The notes under the pieces: model-generated
The model's database searches: none
What the model saw: only the letters and a program-made list of their open reading frames with translations
What the model was told of the DNA's origin: nothing
Translations under genes and position numbers: made by a program
NCBI GenBank assembly: GCA_965203255.1
Contig: OZ241882.1
Coordinates: forward strand, 4,154,001-4,218,000
DNA length: 64,000 bases
Source: JAPOUP01 sp965203255
GTDB taxonomy: Bacteria > Pseudomonadota > Alphaproteobacteria > Rhodobacterales > Rhodobacteraceae
Direction: 5' to 3'
Shown here: positions 42,226 through 50,733 of the stretch, in pieces
Layout of the letters: each line of letters starts with the position of its first letter
How positions within the stretch are numbered: the stretch's first letter is position 1

Positions 42226-44520
42226 ATGCGGATTGCATGTCTTGGAGCAGGGCCGGCGGGACTGTACTTCGCGATCTCGATGAAGCTGCGCGACCCCTTG
42301 AACGAAGTTATCGTCATCGAGCGCAATAGAGCTGACGATACCTTCGGCTGGGGTGTGGTTCTTTCCGACGAGACCCTGGAGAACCTGGCCACGAATGACC
42401 CCATCAGCGCAGCCAGGATCAAGGATAACTTTGCCTATTGGGACGACATCGCGCTGCACTACAGGGGCGAGCGAATTGTTTCATCCGGTCATGGATTTTG
42501 CGGCATTGGCCGGAAACGGCTCCTGATCCTTTTGCAGGAGCGGGCGCGAGAGCTTGGCGTGAAACTGCAGTTCGAGACCGAGATCGAAAGTGCGGAGGCC
42601 TATCGTGCGGATCATGACGTTGTCGTCGCTGCCGACGGCCTCAATTCCAGGACGCGCATGCTCTACGCGGATACGATGAAGCCCGATGTGGATGAGCGGT
42701 TTTGCCATTTCGTCTGGCTAGGTACGCATCAGACCTTTGCTGACGCATTCACGTTCGTTTTCGAGGAAACAGAGCATGGGTGGGTTTGGGCACATGCCTA
42801 TCAGTTCGATACCGACACCGCGACGTTTATTGTCGAATGCGCACAGGATACCTTTGACGCCTGGGGCTTTGGCGGGATGAGCCAGGCTGAATCCATCGCT
42901 GTCTGCGAAGGGATTTTCAGGGATCATCTGGGCGGTCGCGCCCTTATGACCAACGCCAACCACATTCGCGGGTCGGCCTGGCTGCGCTTTCCGCGAGTGC
43001 TGTGCGAAAAGTGGCACCATGGCAACGTTGTCCTTCTGGGCGATGCGGCGGCGACGGCACATTTCTCCGTCGGGTCTGGCACGAAGCTGGCACTGGAAAG
43101 CGCAGTCGCCTTGGCCGACCTTCTGCATACCGAGCCTGACATGGGCGCGGCTTTTTCACGTTACGAGGATGAACGGCGGCTTCAGGTCCTTCGCCTGCAA
43201 TCGGCGGCCCGGAACTCGCTGGAGTGGTTCGAAACGGTTGAGCGCTACCTCGGGCTCGATCCGGTTCAGTTCAACTACTCCATGCTAACGCGGAGCCAAC
43301 GCATCAGTCACGAGAACCTGCGCGACCGCGACCGGGCGTGGTTGGAAAGTGCCGAGCGCTGGTTCATGGATCAGGCTGGGTGCAGGCCGGACGCACCGCT
43401 GCGTTCGCCGATGTTTGCGCCCTTCAAATTGCGCGACATGGAACTGAAGAATCGCATCGTTGTCTCACCGATGGCGCAGTATAAGGCCAAGGATGGTTGC
43501 CCGACCGACTGGCATCTTGTGCATTACGGCGAGCGTGCGAAGGGCGGTGCTGGGCTCGTTTACACCGAAATGACCTGCGTAAGCGCGGAGGGGCGCATCA
43601 CGCCCGGTTGCCCAGTGCTTTGCGCACCCGAACATGAGGCGGCGTGGGCGCGCCTGACAGCCTTTGTACACGCGCACACCGATGCCAGGATCTGCTGCCA
43701 GATCGGTCATTCGGGGCGCAAGGGCTCGACCCAGCTTGGCTGGGAAAGAATGGATCGGCCGCTGACGCGGGGGAATTGGGATCTGGTCAGTGCCTCCGCC
43801 CTGCCATGGTCGGATGGGAACGCGACGCCGCGGGAAATCACTCTCACGGAGATGGCGACGATCAAGGCTGAGTTCGTCGCCTCTGCCGAAATGGCAGACC
43901 GTGCGGGTTTCGATATGATCGAATTGCATGCGGCGCATGGCTATTTGATCTCTTCCTTCCTGTCGCCCGTCTCGAACGTCCGCACCGACGCCTATGGCGG
44001 GTCAATGGAAAACCGCTTACGCTGGCCGGTGGAGGTTTTTGCGGCGATGCGCGCGGCTTGGCCCGCGGAAAAGCCCATGTCCGTACGCATCTCGGCCAAC
44101 GATTGGATGGGCGAGGTTGGAGTGACGCCAGAGGATGCGGTTCAGATCGCCAAGGCGTTTTGGGACGCGGGTGCGGACCTGATCGACGTGTCCGCCGGAC
44201 AAACCACTGTGGATGCCAAACCGGTCTATGGCCGTATGTTCCAGACACCGTTTTCCGACCGCATCCGGAACGAGGCGGGCATTCGCACCATGGCCGTGGG
44301 CAACATCTATGAAGCGGATCATGCCAATTCGATCCTGATGGCAGGTCGGGCCGATCTTGTGGCTGTGGGGCGGCCTCATCTCGCCGATCCATATTGGACG
44401 CTCCGCGAGGCCGGCAGGATCGGCGATCGTGCCGCTCCCGATTGGCCGCTGCCCTATCTCGCCGGACGGGACCAGGCTTGGCGGTTGGCGGATCGGGAAG
44501 CGGAGATGTTGCGGGCATGA
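42226..44520 (+). CDS. 2-aminobenzoyl-CoA monooxygenase/reductase (anthraniloyl-CoA monooxygenase)
   Basis: A 764-aa two-domain flavoenzyme from ATG 42226 (GGGAGAAGCGGG upstream). The first 390 residues are a PHBH-type FAD monooxygenase: MRIACLGAGPAGLYFAISMK and GNVVLLGDAAATAHFSVGSG. From about residue 395 an old-yellow-enzyme FMN domain follows: MFAPFKLRDMELKNRIVVSP, HYGERAKGGAGLVYTEMT, GFDMIELHAAHGYLISSFLSP, YGGSMENRLRWP, VAVGRPHLADPYW. This fusion is characteristic of the enzyme that hydroxylates and reduces 2-aminobenzoyl-CoA, dearomatising it. The CoA ligase for the substrate is in the same operon, which supports the call. Confidence 0.9.
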   Translation: MRIACLGAGPAGLYFAISMKLRDPLNEVIVIERNRADDTFGWGVVLSDETLENLATNDPISAARIKDNFAYWDDIALHYRGERIVSSGHGFCGIGRKRLLILLQERARELGVKLQFETEIESAEAYRADHDVVVAADGLNSRTRMLYADTMKPDVDERFCHFVWLGTHQTFADAFTFVFEETEHGWVWAHAYQFDTDTATFIVECAQDTFDAWGFGGMSQAESIAVCEGIFRDHLGGRALMTNANHIRGSAWLRFPRVLCEKWHHGNVVLLGDAAATAHFSVGSGTKLALESAVALADLLHTEPDMGAAFSRYEDERRLQVLRLQSAARNSLEWFETVERYLGLDPVQFNYSMLTRSQRISHENLRDRDRAWLESAERWFMDQAGCRPDAPLRSPMFAPFKLRDMELKNRIVVSPMAQYKAKDGCPTDWHLVHYGERAKGGAGLVYTEMTCVSAEGRITPGCPVLCAPEHEAAWARLTAFVHAHTDARICCQIGHSGRKGSTQLGWERMDRPLTRGNWDLVSASALPWSDGNATPREITLTEMATIKAEFVASAEMADRAGFDMIELHAAHGYLISSFLSPVSNVRTDAYGGSMENRLRWPVEVFAAMRAAWPAEKPMSVRISANDWMGEVGVTPEDAVQIAKAFWDAGADLIDVSAGQTTVDAKPVYGRMFQTPFSDRIRNEAGIRTMAVGNIYEADHANSILMAGRADLVAVGRPHLADPYWTLREAGRIGDRAAPDWPLPYLAGRDQAWRLADREAEMLRA

Positions 44521-45257
44521 GCATGGGTCGTCATATCGTGATCACGGGCGGCGGTTCGGGCGTCGGTGCAGCAACCGCCATGGCGTTTGCCGCCAGCGGC
44601 GCAAAAGTCACCATCATGGGGCGGCGCGTTCAGCCGCTGAAGGCGCAGGGCTTGCCTCATGCGCGTTGCGATGTGACGGATCAGGCCAGCGTGGCGGAGG
44701 CCTTCGAGGAAGCCCGCCAAACGAACGGCCCCATATACGGCGTAATTGCCAGTGCAGGGGCGGCTCACTCGGTTCCATTCGAAAGGATGACAGCAAATGA
44801 CCTTGATGCCATGATCTCCGTGAACCTTGCGGGTGTGATCAACGTGTGGCAGGCTGCGTTGTCCGATATGAAGGCGGGGGGCGCTGGTCGATTGCTCGCG
44901 ATTTCCTCTACGGCTGGGCTGAGGGGTTATGCCTATGTCAGCGCCTATTGTGCGGCCAAGCATGCCGTCCTCGGGCTGACCCGTGCGGTGGCGAAGGAAC
45001 TGGCCAGAACCGGTATCACGGTGAACGCGATCTGCCCCGGATTTGTCGAGACGCCTTTGCTGGACGCCTCTATAGCAAACATTGCGGCCAAGACTGGAAT
45101 GAGTTGGGAAGACGCTGCCAAGACACTCAAGGCGGACAATCCGCAAGGGCGTTTCGTTCAGCCCGAGGAGGTGGCCCAGGCCGCGCTTTGGTTGGCGAGC
45201 GATGGTGCGTCTGCGGTCAACGGCCATGCCCTGGCCCTGTCGGGGGGAGAGTTATGA
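44517..45257 (+). CDS. SDR-family dehydrogenase of the 2-aminobenzoyl-CoA operon
   Basis: A 246-aa SDR whose ATG overlaps the monooxygenase stop (ATGA). HIVITGGGSGVGAATAMAFA binds the cofactor, ISSTAGLRGYAYVSAYCAAKHAV supplies Ser-Tyr-Lys, and ITVNAICPGFVETPLL follows. In the pathway it likely oxidises or reduces a hydroxyl/keto group on the alicyclic CoA ring after dearomatisation. It overlaps the next gene by 4 bp. Confidence 0.85.
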   Translation: MSMGRHIVITGGGSGVGAATAMAFAASGAKVTIMGRRVQPLKAQGLPHARCDVTDQASVAEAFEEARQTNGPIYGVIASAGAAHSVPFERMTANDLDAMISVNLAGVINVWQAALSDMKAGGAGRLLAISSTAGLRGYAYVSAYCAAKHAVLGLTRAVAKELARTGITVNAICPGFVETPLLDASIANIAAKTGMSWEDAAKTLKADNPQGRFVQPEEVAQAALWLASDGASAVNGHALALSGGEL

Positions 45258-45721
45258 ACACTGATCCAAAACTGTCAGGCGAGCCCGCATCAAAGACCCG
45301 CCTCCGGCTTTGGCTGAAGCTGTTGAAGGTCACAGGCCAGACTGAGACGGCGTTACGGCGCAAACTGCGTAAGGATCACGGCACGACATTGCCGCGATTC
45401 GACGTCATGGCGGCGCTGGCACGGCATCCGCAGGGCCTGAAAATGAGTGAACTGTCGAGCTACCTGCGGGTCTCCAATGGCAATGTCACCGGGATCGTCG
45501 ATCGTCTGACCGAGGAAAGGCTCGCCTTGCGGGTGGCGGTCAAGGGCGATCGGCGTACGCATCTTGCGCGGCTCACCCCCAAGGGTCGGCAGGCCTTTTC
45601 CGACCTTGCCATGCGGCACGAGAAATGGGTCGATGCACTCCTGGGTGACCTGAGCACGGCGGAGGCGGAAACAGTTCACGGGATCCTTTCGGGTGTGAGC
45701 GATCCGGAGGGTGCGAAATGA
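45254..45721 (+). CDS. MarR-family transcriptional regulator
   Basis: A 155-aa MarR protein. The winged helix reads GLKMSELSSYLRVSNGNVTGIVDRLTEERLALRVAVKGDRRTHLARLTPKGR in segments; GDRRTHLARLTPKG is the wing. It is embedded in the operon with 4-bp overlaps on both sides. Such in-operon MarR proteins in aromatic CoA pathways usually repress the operon and are released by the aryl-CoA intermediate, which is the likely mode here. Confidence 0.85.
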   Translation: MNTDPKLSGEPASKTRLRLWLKLLKVTGQTETALRRKLRKDHGTTLPRFDVMAALARHPQGLKMSELSSYLRVSNGNVTGIVDRLTEERLALRVAVKGDRRTHLARLTPKGRQAFSDLAMRHEKWVDALLGDLSTAEAETVHGILSGVSDPEGAK

Positions 45722-46521
45722 GTCTTCCCACACCTATCCGTTTCCGTTGCGAGATCGCGGGCGGCATCGCGAGAATCGCGCATGACCGGCCCGAGCGGAA
45801 AAACCCCTTCACCTTCGAGAGCTATGCTGAGATGCGGGACTGGTTTCGCGGATTGGCCTATGAGGGCAGCGTTCATGCCGTCGTGATACTGCCCAATGGT
45901 GGTAATTTCAGCTCGGGCGGGGATGTGCATGACATCATCGGCCCGCTGACGAGGATGTCGATGACGGAGTTGCTGGCGTTCACCCGGATGACGGGCGATC
46001 TGGTCAAGGCTATGGTACATTGCGGCAAGCCGATCATCTCCGCTGTAGATGGTGTCTGCGCGGGTGCGGGTGCGATCATGGCCATGGCAAGCGACATGCG
46101 GATTGCCGGACCTGATGCCAAGGTCGCCTTCCTGTTCAATCGGGTGGGGCTGGCCGGATGCGATATGGGCGCCTGTGCGATGCTGCCCCGGATCATCGGG
46201 CAGGGCCGCGCGGCGGAACTGCTTTACACCGGGCGTACGCTGCGTGCCGAGGAAGGCGAACGCTGGGGGTTTTTCAACCGGGTGACATCTGCGGAGGCCC
46301 TTGACATGGAGGCGTCGGAACTCGCCGAGAGGATCGTCGCCGGGCCGACCTTTGCCAATTCGATGACAAAGACCATGCTGGCGCAGGAATGGAACATGAG
46401 CCTCGATCAGGCTATTGAGGCCGAGGCGCAGGCGCAGGCCATCTGCATGCAGGGCCGAGACTTCATCCGAGCTTACGAGGCCTTTGTCGCCAAGGAAAAA
46501 CCTGTGTTTGAGGGCGACTGA
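45718..46521 (+). CDS. Enoyl-CoA hydratase/isomerase family protein
   Basis: A 267-aa crotonase-fold enzyme. ARIAHDRPERKNPFTFESYAEM, NFSSGGDVHDI and SAVDGVCAGAGAIMAMASDMRIA carry the oxyanion-hole loops. VGLAGCDMGACAMLPRIIGQGRA follows, with Asp-Met-Gly rather than a Glu at the position often catalytic. It lies between marR and the acyl-CoA dehydrogenase with overlapping stops and starts. Hydration or ring hydrolysis of an alicyclic CoA intermediate is likely. Confidence 0.85.
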   Translation: MSLPTPIRFRCEIAGGIARIAHDRPERKNPFTFESYAEMRDWFRGLAYEGSVHAVVILPNGGNFSSGGDVHDIIGPLTRMSMTELLAFTRMTGDLVKAMVHCGKPIISAVDGVCAGAGAIMAMASDMRIAGPDAKVAFLFNRVGLAGCDMGACAMLPRIIGQGRAAELLYTGRTLRAEEGERWGFFNRVTSAEALDMEASELAERIVAGPTFANSMTKTMLAQEWNMSLDQAIEAEAQAQAICMQGRDFIRAYEAFVAKEKPVFEGD

Positions 46522-47678
46522 TGGCGGATCGCACGTTTCTGAACTGGCCATTCCTTGACGAGGCGCATCGGGCTTGGGCGGAGGAGGTCGAGGCCTTTGC
46601 GGCCTCGCTCCGCGTGGATCACGCCGACACGGACGCCGCCTGCCGCGGCCTGGTCCAGGCGATGGGAGCGGCTGGGCTCTTGCGTGTCACGGGAGATGCG
46701 GAGGGTGTGTTGAGCGTCCGCCACCTCTGCCTCGCACGCGAAATCCTCGCTCGCCATGATGGTCTGGCGGATTTCAGCTTTGCCATGCAAGGTTTGGGCA
46801 CAGGGGCAATCTCGATCTTCGGATCAGAGGCGCAAAGGCAAGCCTGGCTGCCCAGGACAACATCTGGTCAGGCGATTGCCGCATTCGCCCTGACCGAACC
46901 GCAGTCAGGCTCAGATGTCGCCAACTCGACGATGACCGCGACCCGCAACGGAGACCACTTTGTTCTGAACGGTGAAAAGACCTGGATTTCCAACGGCGGC
47001 ATTGCCGATGTCTATACGCTATTTGCGCGTAGTGAGGACGCGCCTGGCACACGGGGTCTTTCCGCCTTTGCTGTCACGCCGGATCTGCCCGGGTTTGAGG
47101 TGGCCGAGCGGCTGGACACGATTGCGCCGCATCCCCTGGCCACCCTGCGCTTCACAGATTGCCGCATCCCGGCAGAGGCAATGATCGGAGCGCCCGGTGC
47201 CGGTTTCAGGATCGCCATGGCGGTTCTGGACGTCTTCCGGACGACCGTGGCGGCGGCGGCGCTTGGATTTGCGCGCCGTGCGCTGGACGAGGCTCTTGGC
47301 CGTGTGACCTCCCGCCAGATCCATGGGTCGCCCCTGTTTGACCTTCAGATGGCACAAGGACACATCGCGGACATGGCGCTGGATGTCGATGCCGCGGCCC
47401 TCCTTACCTACCGCGCCGCCTGGGTCAAGGATCAAGGCGCTCCCCGCATCACGCGCGAGGCGGCGATGGCCAAGCTGTTCTCGACAGAGCAGGCGCAGAT
47501 TGTGATCGACAAGGCGGTACAGCTCTTCGGCGCTGATGGTGTCCGGTCGGGCACTTCCGTCGAAACGCTTTACCGGGAAATCCGGGCGCTGCGGATCTAC
47601 GAGGGTGCAAGTGACGTGCAAAAGGTGATCATCGCGCGCCAGACACTTGGCGCTTACGAGGGAGAGGACACATGCTGA
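46521..47678 (+). CDS. Acyl-CoA dehydrogenase
   Basis: A 385-aa acyl-CoA dehydrogenase. FALTEPQSGSDVANSTMTA (substrate/FAD loop), FVLNGEKTWISNGGIAD and ETLYREIRALRIYEGASDVQKVIIARQTL (C-terminal FAD contact) are all present. The start overlaps the upstream stop by one base (TGATG). In a 2-aminobenzoyl-CoA route it would introduce a double bond in the ring or its open-chain product. It overlaps the ligase gene by 7 bp. Confidence 0.85.
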   Translation: MADRTFLNWPFLDEAHRAWAEEVEAFAASLRVDHADTDAACRGLVQAMGAAGLLRVTGDAEGVLSVRHLCLAREILARHDGLADFSFAMQGLGTGAISIFGSEAQRQAWLPRTTSGQAIAAFALTEPQSGSDVANSTMTATRNGDHFVLNGEKTWISNGGIADVYTLFARSEDAPGTRGLSAFAVTPDLPGFEVAERLDTIAPHPLATLRFTDCRIPAEAMIGAPGAGFRIAMAVLDVFRTTVAAAALGFARRALDEALGRVTSRQIHGSPLFDLQMAQGHIADMALDVDAAALLTYRAAWVKDQGAPRITREAAMAKLFSTEQAQIVIDKAVQLFGADGVRSGTSVETLYREIRALRIYEGASDVQKVIIARQTLGAYEGEDTC

Positions 47679-49303
47679 GTCCATCCGCACATGTCGACAC
47701 ATTTTCCCGCGACAATCTTCCACCGTACGGGCAATGGCCCGAATTCAGGCTGGATGGCTTCGACTATCCAGCGCTTCTCAACGCGGGCTGTGAACTCACC
47801 GACGCGATGGTCGAGAAGGGGTTCGGTGACCATACGGCGCTCATCGGCAACGGGCGGCAACGCACCTACAAGGAACTCAGCGATTGGACCAACCGGCTGG
47901 CCCATGCGCTGGTCGATGATCTGGGAGTAAGGCCCGGCAACCGCGTGCTGATCCGGTCGGCCAACAATCCGGCCATGGTGGCCTGCTGGCTGGCCGCGAC
48001 CAAGGTGGGCGCGGTTGTCGTCAACACCATGCCGATGCTGCGAGCGGCGGAGCTGTCGAAATACGTGGATAAGGCGGAAATCCGTTTTGCGTTGTGCGAC
48101 ACGCGCCTGATGGACGAAATGGAGGCCTGCGCGAGATTGTCTCCCCATCTCAGGCGCGTTGTGGGTTTTGACGGCACATCCAATCATGACGCGGAGTTGG
48201 ACCGGCTGGCGCTTGAAAAGCCGGTTCAGTTCAAAGCAACCCCGACCGGCCGCGACGATGTGGCGTTGTTGGGCTTTACCTCTGGCTCGACAGGTGAGCC
48301 CAAGGCCACGATGCACTTTCACCGCGACCTGCTGATTGTTGCCGATGGCTATGCGAGGGAGGTGTTGGGCGTGACCCCAGAGGACGTGTTTGTTGGCTCG
48401 CCGCCTTTGGCCTTCACATTCGGCCTTGGCGGGCTTGCGATTTTCCCGCTGCGCTTCGGAGCAACGGCAACGTTGCTGGAACAGGCGACTCCGCCGAGCA
48501 TGATCGAGATCATCGAGAAGTATCGCGCAACGATCTGCTTTACCGCACCGACAGCCTATCGTGTCATGCTGGGCGCGATGGAGGAGGGCGCGGATCTATC
48601 AAGCCTACGCGCTGCCGTCTCCGCCGGAGAGACCCTTCCCAAGCCCATCTACGACGCCTGGATGGACCGGACGGGCAAACCGATTCTGGACGGCATTGGG
48701 GCGACCGAGATGCTGCATATCTTCATCTCCAACCGATTTGACGACCACCGTTCGGCCTGCACCGGCAAGCCTGTGACGGGGTATGAGGCGAAGGTTCTTG
48801 ACGATAACGGGAACGACGTGCCCGACGGCGAGGTTGGCAGGCTTGCCGTGCGCGGCCCGACCGGGTGCCGCTATCTGAGGGATGATCGTCAGGCGGCTTA
48901 CGTCAAGGATGGGTGGAACATTACCGGTGACAGCTTCATGCGCGATGCAGACGGCTATTTCCACTTTGCCGCACGCAACGACGACATGATCGTCTCAGCC
49001 GGGTACAACATTGCGGGTCCCGAGGTTGAAGCCGCGCTCTTGGCCCATGAAGCCGTCAGCGAATGCGGTGTGGTTGGTGTGCCTGACCGGGATCGAGGTA
49101 ATATCGTTGAGGCACATATCGTTCTGAATCAGGGCTTTACGGGCGATGAGGCTTTGAAGAAAGCGTTGCAGGACCATACCAAAGCGATGATTGCACCGTA
49201 CAAATATCCCCGGTCCATTCGCTTTCGCGATGAACTTCCCAAAACGCCGACAGGAAAGCTTCAGCGGTTCAAGCTGAAAGGCATGCAGGGCCACAGGAAG
49301 TGA
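47672..49303 (+). CDS. 2-aminobenzoate-CoA ligase
   Basis: A 543-aa AMP-forming ligase. The P-loop LLGFTSGSTGEPKATMHFHRD starts near residue 200, GIGATEMLHIFIS and GWNITGDSFMRDADGYFHFAARNDDMIVSAG (in parts) follow, and the catalytic Lys is in LPKTPTGKLQRFKL. The N-terminal DNLPPYGQWPEFRLD and HFHRDLLIVADGYAREVLG patterns match benzoate/2-aminobenzoate-CoA ligases. Beside the 2-aminobenzoyl-CoA monooxygenase gene the substrate is very likely anthranilate, activated to 2-aminobenzoyl-CoA. Confidence 0.85.
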   Translation: MLSPSAHVDTFSRDNLPPYGQWPEFRLDGFDYPALLNAGCELTDAMVEKGFGDHTALIGNGRQRTYKELSDWTNRLAHALVDDLGVRPGNRVLIRSANNPAMVACWLAATKVGAVVVNTMPMLRAAELSKYVDKAEIRFALCDTRLMDEMEACARLSPHLRRVVGFDGTSNHDAELDRLALEKPVQFKATPTGRDDVALLGFTSGSTGEPKATMHFHRDLLIVADGYAREVLGVTPEDVFVGSPPLAFTFGLGGLAIFPLRFGATATLLEQATPPSMIEIIEKYRATICFTAPTAYRVMLGAMEEGADLSSLRAAVSAGETLPKPIYDAWMDRTGKPILDGIGATEMLHIFISNRFDDHRSACTGKPVTGYEAKVLDDNGNDVPDGEVGRLAVRGPTGCRYLRDDRQAAYVKDGWNITGDSFMRDADGYFHFAARNDDMIVSAGYNIAGPEVEAALLAHEAVSECGVVGVPDRDRGNIVEAHIVLNQGFTGDEALKKALQDHTKAMIAPYKYPRSIRFRDELPKTPTGKLQRFKLKGMQGHRK

Positions 49304-49383
49304 CGTCTGGGGTGATGTTCCGCACATGCCATCAGGGGCGACCCACCGTTCGAATGACCTCAGGCTTCCCCAGCATCTGATCC

Positions 49384-49788
49384 ATGTTCACCTACGCACA
49401 GAAGGTTCTGTTCAAACATTGCGATCCGGCCGGGATCGTTTTCTATCCGCGCTATTTCGAAATGATGAACGATTGTGTCGAGGCGTTCTTTGCCGACGTG
49501 TTGAAAACCCCGTTCGAGGATCTCCACAAAGCGCATGCTGTCCCGACAGCGCAGATCACAACGCGTTTTGCCGCGCCAAGCCGTCATGGCGACCAACTGG
49601 TGCTGTCGTTCCGCGTAACGAAAGTCGGTCGAACTTCAGCCGATTACGCCATGTCGGCCACCTGCGAAGGCGAAACCAGGTTCGAAACCACGGGAACCCT
49701 TGTCTACGTGAACAGCGCGAATCGCCCGGAGCCTTGGCCGGAGAGCCTACGAACCGCACTGTCAGCGCAAGAGGACTTGCGACAATGA
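49384..49788 (+). CDS. Hotdog-fold acyl-CoA thioesterase (4-hydroxybenzoyl-CoA type)
   Basis: A 134-aa thioesterase. KHCDPAGIVFYPRYFEMMNDCVEAFF is the 4HBT signature, with the catalytic Asp in DPAG at about residue 14. VTKVGRTSADYAMSATCEGE forms the beta sheet. It follows the ligase by 80 bp. In aromatic-CoA pathways such enzymes release CoA from dead-end or excess intermediates. It overlaps the ridA start by 4 bp (ATGA). Confidence 0.85.
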   Translation: MFTYAQKVLFKHCDPAGIVFYPRYFEMMNDCVEAFFADVLKTPFEDLHKAHAVPTAQITTRFAAPSRHGDQLVLSFRVTKVGRTSADYAMSATCEGETRFETTGTLVYVNSANRPEPWPESLRTALSAQEDLRQ

Positions 49789-50180
49789 CCCACACGACAA
49801 TTCACCCAGAGGGTTGGCTTCCCGCGAAGGGCTACGCGAACGGCATATTGACCAAGGATGGTGTTCTGCACATCGGAGGGCAGATCGGTTGGGATGCCAA
49901 CAAGAAGTTTGTGAATGACAGCTTCGTCGCCCAGATGCAGCAAGCCCTGCAGAACATTGCGGATATTGTGCATGCGGCAGGTGGAGAGGTCACCGACATC
50001 ACGCGGCTCACGTGGTTTGTGACCGACAAGACGGAGTATCTTGCGCATCAGAAGGAGGTCGGCGAGGCCTATCGTGCCGTCTTCGGGCGCCACTTTCCGG
50101 CGATGTCTGTCGTCGTGGTCGCGGGCCTCTTGGAGGACGCGGCGAAAGTTGAAATAGAGGCGACGGCGCATCTGTCGTGA
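49785..50180 (+). CDS. RidA-family enamine/imine deaminase
   Basis: A 131-aa RidA/YjgF/Rid protein. GVLHIGGQIGWDANKKFVND, QMQQALQNIADIVHAAGGEV and FPAMSVVVVAGLLEDAAKVEIEA are family features; the usual Arg in R-x-A-v-... is replaced by Met-Ser-Val-Val, so specificity may differ. The 2-aminobenzoyl-CoA reductase step yields an enamine-bearing alicyclic CoA, so a RidA protein that hydrolyses the enamine/imine is a logical last gene of this operon. Confidence 0.85.
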   Translation: MTHTTIHPEGWLPAKGYANGILTKDGVLHIGGQIGWDANKKFVNDSFVAQMQQALQNIADIVHAAGGEVTDITRLTWFVTDKTEYLAHQKEVGEAYRAVFGRHFPAMSVVVVAGLLEDAAKVEIEATAHLS

Positions 50181-50733
50181 GACTGCCTTGTCGATGACCG
50201 CGAGTTCGTCCGAACGCCGAGGCGCCGCCGCAGTGGGGCTCCGGCCGCTGTCCGCGCTCTTGATCGAGGCTCTCATGGAATATACGCTTTTTCAAGATGT
50301 TGTAGTTGGTCAGGTGGTATTCGGCGTGGCAAACCAGTGTTCGGACATCATTGAATCGATGGATAAGATGACTTCAGCTTGATGCGGGCGTCCTCAGTTC
50401 TGAACCGCCGGTTGAGCGGTTTCGTGGAAGCGTTGCGGTGCTCCTGCCATGTGACGGCTTCGCCGACCATTGTTTTCCGATCCGGCGGTCCAGACACTGC
50501 CTTGACAGCAAATTGATCCCGGTCTCCACCCTTTGCCGATATCTGCATGTGGCCAACGAGCAGCCTCGACGAAGCCGCTCGGGAAAGTCCTGCCTTGCGA
50601 GAACCACCGACATCAGCGCTTGTGGCGGCGCTGGTCGCTGGCGGCGAATTGGAAGAGGTCATCCGCCAGATCAGGTGTTTGACTGAAGCCGTTGCGAAGC
50701 TTCGGGAATGTGACTCCGTGCTGTAGTCATCTT
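50181..50733. other. Intergenic stretch holding an IS630 scar
   Basis: Apart from the IS630 remnant at 50348-50610 listed separately, no gene is supported. Operon ridA ends at 50180 and the convergent kynureninase gene ends at 50734. Confidence 0.4.
50348..50610 (-). mobile_element. IS630 transposase C-terminal remnant
   Basis: NRRFRTEDARIKLKSSYPSIQ-type residues at the minus-strand end (50348 upward) match the tails at 14856 and 27158. PPDRKTMVGEAVTWQEHRN and, in another frame, LLSRQCLDRRI extend the match to about 50610 with at least one frameshift. The N-terminal two thirds are gone. The sequence is closer to the 14.6-kb scar than to the intact element at 27147. Confidence 0.6.
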